Of a stretch of DNA of 64,000 nt, positions 54,211 to 64,000 are shown piece by piece. Every line of letters begins with the position of its first letter. Positions within the stretch are counted from its first letter, which is position 1. The stretch spans positions 25,396,695 through 25,460,694 of the forward strand of contig NC_037599.1 in assembly GCF_003073045.1 (NCBI RefSeq). The letters are read 5' to 3'. The notes below the pieces were generated by a model. The model made no database searches. It saw nothing but the letters and a program-made list of their open reading frames with translations, and was not told where the DNA came from. Source of the stretch: Pomacea canaliculata. Taxonomy: Eukaryota > Mollusca > Gastropoda > Architaenioglossa > Ampullariidae. A program made the translations under genes and the position numbers.

Positions 54211-57200
54211 CTGTTGTGTATGTTGTATGTGTGTATGTTGTGTGTGTTATGTTACTGGCCTCCTCGCGAGAAAACTCGACACTGTGAGAACTGACAGTCT
54301 TGCCGGGTCACGTGACGAAAGTGGTAACGTCATGCCATCACGTCACTAGTCCCCCCCGTGCCCACACAAAAGTCACGTGATCAGAGCGTTCAAACAGGTG
54401 GATAATCTTACTTTTTGTCCAGACATGTAGTGGACACCTACACAGCTAAAAATAACTGTATTATTCGGGAGAGCGAGCGAGAGAAAGACAGACAGCGCCA
54501 CCTGCGAAGACGTTAAAAACGTCTTTGACAATAATTCTAATATCGCCATCTGCTGGGTGTCCTGTGCGGCAGGCTAATGAGCAGACACCTGCACTGTCAA
54601 CCAGCCAGACACGCCGCCAACAGTCATTTCATTGAGCAGCCCCCGCCACACGTCCATCCAACTCCACGTCCACCTGTGCACATCTCAGGTAACTACAGGT
54701 GCTGCGCTCTGGTGTCACGTGACGTCCGTGACCTACCTGGCGGTGTCAGGCCGCGGTCCAGTGGGACTCGGCACAACCACTGTATGTCAGCGTCCACAAG
54801 GAGGTTTCTCTGGTGGTTACTGCACGAGGATGACCGATAATCATGTTGACGACCTGACGACAGGAGTTCGACACTTGAATGTTGTCATCGACCTCCAGGT
54901 GGCGTCCGTGTGGCGGTGAGCGTTCACACGCGGTGTCAGCCGTCAACACGTGGGGTGGCCTTGAATGCAAATATTTCTTAATCAATATCGCAGGTGCTTG
55001 CACGTCATTGTTGAGATGACAGTCACAAATGTTTGCAGGTGAAAAACGCAGCATGCTGCTGTGCCATACAGGGTCTGCACAAACGGTCACGTGGTCTCCA
55101 CAAAGCCACTGTGCACGTGACCACCTCACCTGAAGACCAGGGGCCTGTGGGTGCAGAGGGCAGGTGGAGGGACCGACAGGCTGAGGAATCGTCGTGGTGC
55201 TTGTGGTGTTACTACAATGTGTCAACAACAGCATGTGTTGTGCATGTCAGAGAAAGAAAGCGTTGCCGTGGTTACAGTTTTCTGACATTTAAATCATGAA
55301 CAGGAGGTACAGACCCTCCCTGCTGTCCTCTGACATTTAAAACATTAGCAAGAGGTACAGACCCTAACATTTAAATTAAATCATGAACAGGAGGTACAGA
55401 CCCTCCCCACTGTCCCCTAACATTTAAAACATCAACCTAATCTCCTCAGCACCGCCTCGTGTCGAGTGACAGGTGACAGGTGACTGCTGTCCGAGTAGCC
55501 GAGTCTACTAACGGTACTTTGTGGCTGACGTCAGAGTCTGGCCGTTGGGCTGCACTCTGATCACGTGGTGCGAGGGCGGAGACGAGGTGGGGGGAGGGGA
55601 GGAAGTGACCAGCCACCTGTAGCAGTGACATCGAGATGCACGTCACATAGTGGCGTGACGTCTGGCCTGGATAGTTTGTATACTGCAGACAGTGTCAAAG
55701 CACTAATTATCAAACAATATTTGGTAAGTATGTAACTATGTAGACGTCAGCCTCATGTATGAACATTACATCATCCATACAGTCAGCACCACACAGGTGT
55801 GCAGGTGATTTCCGGTTTTTAATCCCAGATGGCGCCACATGCAGCTACATCTCATCAACTACACCAACTGCCGCTACATCTCATCAAAAACCAAGTTTTC
55901 CTACAAAATGTGGTTTTCGTCCTCTGACTAGTTTATTGCTGCTGTCGGAATAATCAACACACTCTAACCTACTCTAACCTAAGGTTAATAACAACGCCCT
56001 CTGGCGGCCTGGTCAAGCTGTCCTGCAATGCCGCAGCTCAGGGCCCGTAACTCGCAGTAGTGTCGTGCACGTGCGGGGCTGACATTTCGTCCTCGTCATT
56101 ACACGGCGCCGCCAGTGATGGAGGAAACCTCCTCTTCCTCCTGCCCCCCACAGTGAGTTATCACCCCATCCCACCCCACAGTGAGGCAGTGAGCGACACT
56201 CAGCAGGGAGGGTGGAGGGGTGGGGAGGGTGGGCGAGCAGTTGGGAGGAGAAGTTAGTTCCTCTTGACACAGGTGAGCGGCCCCAGGAGGAGAGGGGGTG
56301 TAGACAAGGGAGAGGAGGGACCCTGACCACGCAATGCGGCGCCAGGCTGGCGGCTCCACCTGTCGGGAGGACGGGGCTCGAGACACAGGAACGTCGCAAG
56401 TACGTCGCGGCCACGTAAGTCGGCAGACGACATGTCGCCAGGGGAGGTCACTCTGGCGCCACCTCACGGCCCCTGACGGCGACTGTACTTTGTCCGAGGG
56501 AAGGCTGACCATCCGGTGCCTTTCTCGTGCCTTTAGCTCAGTGGGATAATTAGATGCTGATGGTGTTGACCCCAAGGGGTCAGCAGACACGCGGACAGGT
56601 CAACTGCTTGTCGGGCGGTTACCTGGCGATGACGTCCGCTCTGTCCACCTGCGGGCTGCTGCTGCTGCAATAGTCTACTTCCCACGCTCAGGGCGATCGT
56701 CTCCACAAGGGTCGGGTGTGTGTGGGGGTGGGGTTCAACTGGAGACAAGGAAACAGCTCCCTAGGTGAGCGTGCCGTCACATGGCAGGTGACTAGGCTAG
56801 CAACAGGTGCGAAATCAAACGGCAGACACTAGGGGTCAGTCTGGCACTGACGACGACAGAAGATGCCAGAAGATCAGCAAGCTGTCAGCCTTTGGTCCCG
56901 ACACTTACTGTAACTTGTGTAAGTACCTGCCCACCCACCTGTCTCTGGTCTTCCGTGAAAACACGCGAGGGCCGAGGTCTCCACGTGGGACAGGAGGAGG
57001 TGTGGAGTTGTGAGTCTCTCTCTCACCAGTCCGGGGGGAAGCCCAGTGTGTTTCAAAGAAGTTTTAATCGTTTAACACCTTTTCAGGTCGATCAGACGGT
57101 GGCGAGAGGAGGATAAAGAGATTGCCGCCTCATAGCGCCGTGCTGTCTGGCCCCGCGCGACCCCGACTGTGGGAAATCCTCCCTCACTCACTCACCGCCC

Positions 57201-57720
57201 CCTGGCGGCCTTTCCGGTCCTACAGGGAGTGACGGAGGATTGCAGGGACAAGCACACAAACACATTGAGATACGCAATCACAGACCTTGAGGACTACACG
57301 AGTGTTTTTGTCTACACGCAGCGTCTATAGTCGGCCTGGACGACGGGAAGAGTGAAAGACGAACATGTCTGTGTGCAGCCTCCATCACTCCGGCTTTTAT
57401 TTGCTGAATAAAGAGATATTTTATGGTCTGTGTGTGCGCGCGCGCTTGTTTTCTACTCATTGTAGTTCTCCTTGATGTTTGTTGTGGTTGTGAGTGTGAT
57501 GTCTGTAAACACGTGAGTCACGTGACATGTTTGTCACTGAAGTGTGAAGTGAATGTCGTGCACTGTGTCTACTGTTGTTTACTGTGACTGTGACCTGTTG
57601 GTGCTCCTGACGTCACTAACATTTTTGTTCTGTAGATTTTCTGCAGTTTCAGCCGTTAGTGACGTCCGTCGCCGTTTACTGACGGATTGCAGCAAGTGTT
57701 CGCATTGGTCTTTGACCTAC
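54211..57720. other. GC/CpG-rich unique sequence, no gene recognised
   Basis: Rich in TCACGTGA-like and CTCF-like motifs. Exon-like pieces with good donors are at 54577-54687 (MSRHLHCQPARHAANSHFIE..., TCAG|GTAACT) and 56336-56413 (MRRQAGGSTCREDGARD..., CAC|GTAAGT); neither has a partner exon. A tRNA box-A-like TAGCTCAGTGGG at 56533 lacks a foldable tRNA. Confidence 0.35.
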
Positions 57721-57724
57721 ACCA

Positions 57725-58150
57725 TAGGTAGTGTTCTGTAGATACACTGTTGAAGTGTTCTGTAGATATACTGTAAGTGTTCTGTAGATACACTGTAAGT
57801 GTTCTGTAGATACACTGTAAGTGTTCTGTAGATATACTGTAAGTGTTCTGTAGATATACTGTAAGTGTTCTGTAGATACACTGTAAGTGTTCTGTAGATA
57901 TACTGTAAGAGTTCTGTAGATATACTGTGAGTGTTCTGTAGATACACTGTGAGTGTTCTGTAGATATACTGTAAATGTTCTGTAGATATACTGTAAGTGT
58001 TCTGTAGATACACTGTGAGTGTTCTGTAGATATACTGTAAGTGTTCTGCAGATACTGTAAGTGTTCTGCAGATATACTGTAAGTGTTTTGTAGATACACT
58101 GTAAGTATTCTGTAGACATACTGTAAGTGTTCTGTAGATATACTGTAAGA
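57725..58150. repeat. 22-bp minisatellite, ~19 copies
   Basis: Unit GTGTTCTGTAGATATACTGT plus AA. Minus-strand frames YLQNTYSISTEHLQYIYRTL are repeat translations. Confidence 0.97.
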
Positions 58151-59399
58151 CGACTGTAACTGTTGTGCAGATGCTCTACATGCTGTAGAGTGCGGTGAGG
58201 TGCTGACTGTCTAATGTCAGGTTCAGCTGCTCCACACATTTCAACTGTAAGCCCTTGTCAAAGCTGAAAATACTAAAACATTTGTCAATATGTGTGTCGA
58301 TATGTTTGTCGATGTGTTTGTCGATATATGTGTGTCGATATGTTTCTCCAAGACTTTGTAGATGTCGACACGCGGGTTGCGAGTGACGTGACTGAGGTGC
58401 AGACTGCTCACACACACATACACACACTGTGATTGCAGATGACTAGGCGGGTAGCGCCCGCAGGCTGGATGCTAAGCACACACACACCAGCGACTCAAGA
58501 GAGCGTGTCACTCCCCGTAGGACCTCTCGTCCCCCCCCTCCAACATTACACCCCCCTGCCCCCGGTGCGGGGCGTAGGAGGTCGGCAGCCAGTCGCAGTT
58601 ATCTGCCCCCGTACGCTTGCTTGTGAGAGAATGGAGGAGCGCAGCAAAGGGCCGATAAGCGGCGAGGCCCAGGTGTTGGCCAGACTCACTGTCGCCGCTC
58701 GCCGTCCGTAAACACGCCTCCCGGGGCTGGGCGGGGGGGTGAGGGGAGGGGGGAGGACAGGGGGGGCCGCATTCCGCTGCTCTCGCCGCCTTGTGTCATG
58801 GTGGCCGCTTGGCGATTACACTAATCGTCGCCCCCCTCCTCCTCCCCTCCCTTCTATTCTCTCCCTTCGCCCTCCCCCCACGCTCAACCACACTTCACTC
58901 CGCCGGGCGGCGCTGGCGGCACGAGGTGAGAGGCAAGCGGCAGTTAGCGCGCATGTGCAGCAGGGGGGTAAGAGGGGGAGGGAAAGTCGTCGATGGAAAG
59001 GTGGAGCAGACGACACTGGTTCAGATGAGGATGCTTGATTGGGGGTTGGGGGGAGCAGCTGCCCGTCACTACTGTGAACCTGGAGATCAATGATCGGCTT
59101 CTTGACCCGCAGGTCAAGGTTGTGGTGAAGACTGTGACGTCACTGACAACAGCCACCGAACTGAACTCACGAGTTTGATGACTTTCCTCTCCACATGCAA
59201 TGGCTGGTCATCAACCACTCGTTACAGTTGTCTCGACGTCAGCATGACCTCACAGTGAGGGTCACGTGGACAGGCACTGGTACCTCCCGCTGTGAGGGAG
59301 GAGAGGCTGACTGGATTGCTTACTTCTTTGCTGTCAGTGATACGAGGCAGTGAAGGCGAGAGTGGGGGGCAGTATTCTTGTCTACAGAGGTCACTAACT
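58151..59399. other. GC-rich sequence, no gene recognised
   Basis: Short (GATATGTTTGTC)n run near 58290-58350. The strongly GC-rich stretch at 58430-59060 gives frames on both strands, without recognised domains. Confidence 0.35.
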
Positions 59400-59505
59400 G
59401 CACGTGACGTATGTATGCACGTGACGTCATCACGTAACTGGAGGACAAGTGACTGCACGTGACGTCATCACGTAACTGGAGGACAAGTGACTGCACGTGA
59501 CGTCC
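59400..59505. repeat. ~39-bp repeat carrying E-box and CRE, 3 copies
   Basis: Each unit has GCACGTGACGTCATCACGTA followed by ACTGGAGGACAAGTGACT. CACGTG overlaps TGACGTCA in the copies; the first and last are partial. Confidence 0.85.
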
Positions 59506-59764
59506 TCCCATTTCCATCTTTCATTCCCTCCTTGTAGCTCTTGTCAGGGGAGAGAACCTGACCGTCAGCGAGCTACACGTACGACATCTCGCCCCAAATC
59601 ACCATAGACATGTAGATGTTGACATCCCAACATCTACACACCGATGTCTAGAACACAAATATACACTCACCACGTGTATCGCTAGATGTGTACACCGAGT
59701 GTATTACAGATATATGTATACACCTGCCGTCTACAGGTGTACCACTCAATGTGCACGTGGACCA

Positions 59765-62315
59765 CGTGTACGTGTAGACATCACAAATATACAATATACA
59801 CCTCCTGTATGTATGATCCTGTAGTGTACGTGTAGACATCACAAATATACAATATACACCTCCTGTATGTATGATCCTGTAGTGTACATGTAGACATCAC
59901 AAATATATAATATACACCTCCTGTATGTATAATCCTCTAGTGTACATGTAGACATCACAAATATACAATATACACCTCCTGTATGTATGATCCTGTAGTG
60001 TACATGTAGACATCACAAATATATAATATACACCTCCTGTATGTATAATCCTCTAGTGTACATGTAGACATCACAAATATACAATATACACCTCCTGTAT
60101 GTATGATCCTGTAGTGAGCATGTAGACATCACAAATATACAATATACACCTCCTGTATGTATGATCCTGTAGTGTACATGTAGACATCACAAATATATAA
60201 TATACACCTCCTGTATGTATAATCCTCTAGTGTACATGTAGACATCACAAATATACAATATACACCTCCTGTATGTATGATCCTGTAGTGTACGTGTAGA
60301 CATCACAAATATATAATATACACCTCCTGTATGTATGATCCTGTAGTGAGCATGTAGACATCACAAATATATAATATACACCTCCCGTATGATCCTGTAG
60401 TGTACATGTAGACATCACAAATACAATATACACCTCCTGTATGTATGATCCTGTAGTGTACATGTAGACATCACAATATACAATATACACCTCCTGTATG
60501 TATGATCCTGTAGTGTACATGTAGACATCACAAATATACAATATACTCCTGTATGTATGATCCTTATGCATGTAGACATCACAAATATACAATATACACC
60601 TCCTGTATGTATGATCCTGTAGTGTACATGTAGACATCACAAATATACAATATACACCTCCTGTATGTATGATCCTGTAGTGTACGTGTAGACATCACAA
60701 ATATACAATATACACCTCCTGTATGTATGATCCTGTAGTGTACGTGTAGACATCACAAATATATAATATACACCTCCTGTATGTATAATCCTCTAGTGAT
60801 CCTGTAGTGTACGTGTAGACATCACAAATATACAATATACACCTCCTGTATGTATGATCCTGTAGTGAGCATGTAGACATCACAAATATACAATATACAC
60901 CTCCTGTATGTATGATCCTGTAGTGTACATGTAGACATCACAAATATATAATATACACCTCCCGTATGATCCTGTAGTGTACATGTAGACATCACAAATA
61001 TATAATATACACCTCCCGTATGATCCTGTAGTGTACATGTAGACATCACAAATATACAATATACACCTCCTGTATGTATGATCCTGTAGTGTACATGTAG
61101 ACATCACAAATATACAATATACACCTCCTGTATGTATGATCCTGTAGTGTACATGTAGACATCACAAATATACAATATACACCTCCTGTATGTATGATCC
61201 TGTAGTGTACATGTAGACATCACAAATATACAATATACACCTCCCGTATGTATGATCCTGTAGTGTACGTGTAGACATCACAAATATACAATATACACCT
61301 CCCGTATGATCCTGTAGTGTACATGTAGACATCACAAATATATAATATACACCTCCTGTATGTATGATCCTGTAGTGTACATGTAGACATCACAAATATA
61401 TAATATACACCTCCCGTATGTATGATCCTGTAGTGTACGTGTAGACATCACAAATATACAATATACACCTCCTGTATGTATGATCCTGTAGTGTACATGT
61501 AGACATCACAAATATATAATATACACCTCCCGTATGATCCTGTAGTGTACATGTAGACATCACAAATATATAATATACACCTCCTGTATGTATGACCCTG
61601 TAGTGTACATGTAGACATCACAAATATACAATATACACCTCCCGTATGATCCTGTAGTGTACATGTAGACATCACTAATATACAATATACACCTCCTGTA
61701 TGTATAATCCTGTAGTGTACATGTAGACATCACTAATATACAATATACACCTCCTGTATGTATGATCCTGTAGTGTACATGTAGACATCACAAATATACA
61801 ATATACACCTCCCGTATGATCCTGTAGTGTACATGTAGACATCACTAATATACAATATACACCTCCTGTATGTATAATCCTGTAGTGTACATGTAGACAT
61901 CACTAATATACAATATACACCTCCTGTATGTATGATCCTGTAGTGTACATGTAGACATCACAAATATACAATATACACCTCCTGTATGTATGATCCTGTA
62001 GTGTACATGTAGACATCACTAATATACAATATACACCTCCTGTATGTATGATCCTGTAGTGTACATGTAGACATCACAAATATATAATATACACCTCCCG
62101 TATGATCCTGTAGTGTACATGTAGACATCACAAATATATAATATACACCTCCTGTATGTATAATCCTCTAGTGTACATGTAGACATCACAAATATACAAT
62201 ATACACCTCCTGTATGTATGATCCTGTAGTGTACATGTAGACATCACAAATATACAATATACACCTCCCGTATGATCCTCTAGTGTACATGTAGACATCA
62301 CAAATATATTTCGTA
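59765..62315. repeat. 58-bp satellite, ~44 copies
   Basis: Unit GTGTACATGTAGACATCACA, AATATACAATATACACCTCC, TGTATGTATGATCCTGTA. Variants: a short form lacking TGTA before TGATCC (CCCGTATGATCC), an ATATATAATATA plus CTCTAG form, GTACGTG, and CACTAATA in the right third. Minus-strand frames (MMSTCTLQDHTYRRCILYIC) are repeat translations. Confidence 0.98.
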
Positions 62316-62609
62316 TGAACCACTCAATGTGCACGGTGACCACGTGTATATCACAAGTAAATATACTCTGTCACATTTACACCTCCAGAGCGGCACATCA
62401 ACCATCGTACACCATATACACTACAATATATATATACAATCACTATCCACACGCTGACTTACACATCTGTCACGTGGCACAGTTAAATATAAACACCTGG
62501 CATGTATATATATAGCGGTAAATGTGCAGGTCGACATAGACTGCAATATATATATACACAGCACACAACTGAGTACTGACCACGTGACTGTTACAGACAG
62601 CAGTATATT

Positions 62610-62705
62610 ACAGCGAGTACTGTGTTACAGGTACTAGTGTTACAGACCACTGTTACAGGTAGCACTGTCTTACAGACCACTGTTACAGGTAGCACTGTCT
62701 TACAG
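62610..62705. repeat. 30-bp repeat, ~3 copies
   Basis: Unit TTACAGGTAGCACTGTCTTA with CAGACCACTG. Confidence 0.9.
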
Positions 62706-63239
62706 CGATAGCACCGTCCATCATCTGTCAATGCGCTGAACTACGTTTTCCTGTTTTACGTCTTCGCTACGTTTGCCGCACGTTGTGGCCGCCGTCACAG
62801 TTCGACCTGTCACATACGTTAACCCAGGGTATACGTCAGGGACCTGTGTACACGTGTGTGTGTACTCACAGGTGATCTTGTTTGTATCTGTAGGTGACGT
62901 ATTACTCAGCCGTGCACACGTCACACACACACACACACACACGTCACAAGCACGTGCAGCACGTGCGGCAGCAGACTGCACTCGGTGCACCATGTCTTGG
63001 CTACGAGGTTCTAAGGGCCCGACACACGGAGCACGTGAGTGGTTTGACCTGACAAGTGCGGCGCCTCCATAGTTTGCTTCCACCCTCACCACCATCATGG
63101 CTGCCCCAACCTGTGGGAGCGGGTGGCAGGCGGGGAATGTACAACATGGGGAATGGGGAACATGGAGCACATCCTCCCCACCACCTGCCACACGTGTTAG
63201 TAAAGCGCAGACCACATGAAAGACAAAGTGGAGCTCAGG

Positions 63240-63460
63240 AACGGCTGTGTGTACCCGTGTGGTGTCGGGTACCATGGTGTGCTGTGTCCACCCGTGTGGT
63301 GTCGGGTACCATGGTGTGCTGTGTCCACCCGTGTGGTGTCGGGTACCATGGTGTGCTGTGTCCACCCGTGTGGTGTCGGGTACCTTGGTGTGCAAGGTGC
63401 TGTGTCCACCCGTGTGGTGTCAGGTACCTTGGTGTGCAAGGTGCTGTGTGCACCCGCCTC
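63240..63460. repeat. 37/44-bp minisatellite, ~6 copies
   Basis: Unit GTGTCCACCCGTGTGGTGTC with GGGTACCATGGTGTGCT; later copies add GCAAGGT. It is open in several frames on both strands, so the long frames here are not genes. Confidence 0.96.
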
Positions 63461-63734
63461 CTCACTACCTGCACAGCGGACGTCCCTTGGGTCTTTGAGT
63501 AACGGGTGGATTGACAGATGGACAGAGAGCACATATGTGTACAAGCCGTTAAGTCAGACGGCAGTGGACAGAGAGGTCTTGCACTGGAAAACAAACATTT
63601 GTACCAAAACATCGCCACCCACAGCCACAGCCACCCACAGCACCTGACGGTCACTCACATGACAAAAGTCTCACGTGCCCACAGCCGGGTGAAAACGAAG
63701 TGAGACAGGCGTGTGTGTGTGTGAGATGTATGTT

Positions 63735-63920
63735 AGTGTGTGTGTGACAGAGAGAGATGCATAAGGCGATGAGAGTGTGTGAGAGAGAGAAAGATGTATA
63801 AATGAGTGAGAGAGAGAAAGATGTATAAATGAGTGAGAGAGAGAGAAGACGTATAAGGCAGTGTGAGAGAGAGATGTATAAATGAGTGAGAAAGAGAGAG
63901 AAAGACGTATAAGGCCGTGA
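63735..63920. repeat. ~34-bp GA-rich repeat
   Basis: Unit GAGTGAGAGAGAGAAAGATG with TATAAAT, about five copies. Confidence 0.93.
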
Positions 63921-64000
63921 CATGACCCAGTGACCTGTATCAGAGGTCAGCCGCTTGTAACGCTGACTTCATTTGGTTATCGACCCTCCAGTCTGTGGCG

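Noticed and set aside
54531-54560. AAGACGTT...AACGTCTT hairpin near 54507
   Set aside because: A short perfect palindrome of this size is expected by chance in a 64-kb window, and nothing around it suggests a function.
56525-56600. tRNA-like TAGCTCAGTGGG box A followed by GGTGTTGACCCC
   Set aside because: The D-stem and acceptor stem do not pair and no anticodon loop forms; at most a SINE-head remnant or chance.
57656-58239. Overlapping 147 and 187-codon minus-strand frames
   Set aside because: They are translations of the 22-bp minisatellite (repeating TYSISTEHLQ).
59765-62315. CRISPR-like regular repeat spacing
   Set aside because: The whole 58-bp unit is repeated with no unique spacers, and the context is a eukaryotic genome; it is a satellite.
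62721-63654. Frames of up to 224 codons on both strands
   Set aside because: They run through the 37/44-bp minisatellite, with no domain and no splice support.

Overview
The window is animal nuclear DNA. It has spliced protein genes with GT-AG introns and tRNA-derived SINEs. It also carries LINE fragments of at least three types (RTE-like, CR1/Rex1-like, I-like with RNase H), cut-and-paste transposon remnants and many tandem repeats. The genes and repeat types suit a lophotrochozoan, most likely a gastropod mollusc; this is inference, and no species can be named.

Three genes can be read exon by exon. (1) EXOSC3 (exosome cap subunit Rrp40), minus strand, 2296-5637, four coding exons, 248 residues. 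(2) SLF1 (ANKRD32), plus strand, 6963-28174, 19 coding exons. It has two N-terminal BRCT repeats, a long basic disordered region, the conserved helical domain and C-terminal ankyrin repeats. SLF1 links RAD18 to SMC5/6 in DNA repair. EXOSC3 and SLF1 lie head to head, 1.3 kb apart. (3) ARFRP1, minus strand, 34137-37668, seven coding exons, 202 residues, with at least one 5' noncoding exon at 38731-38766. It is an ARF-like GTPase of the trans-Golgi.

The left part (1-39 kb) is AT-rich. Its introns hold a CR1-like LINE and BED-type hAT remnants, an RTE-like LINE (8.4-10.1 kb), and a duplicated copy of the EXOSC3 first exon and promoter (10.8-11.0 kb). They also hold a CAGGG-type MITE, an RNase H LINE followed by SINEs that share its tail (15-17.6 kb), and hairpin repeats. 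Between SLF1 and ARFRP1 are a foldback element with telomere-like motifs (30.7-31.2 kb) and a deleted Tigger transposon with clean TA duplications (32.3-33.1 kb). A 171-bp hAT MITE with an 8-bp duplication lies at 39.1 kb.

From about 39 kb to the end the sequence changes. It is richer in GC and CpG, has frequent CACGTG and CTCF-like motifs, and is filled with minisatellites, the largest a 58-bp satellite of about 44 copies (59.77-62.31 kb). I recognise no complete gene here. Exon-like pieces worth testing are a signal-peptide first exon (44988-45074), a PGYC-repeat terminal exon on the minus strand (49437-49581), and a minus-strand first exon (51083-51217) beside a possible two-way promoter. 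Most long open frames in this half are read-through of tandem repeats.
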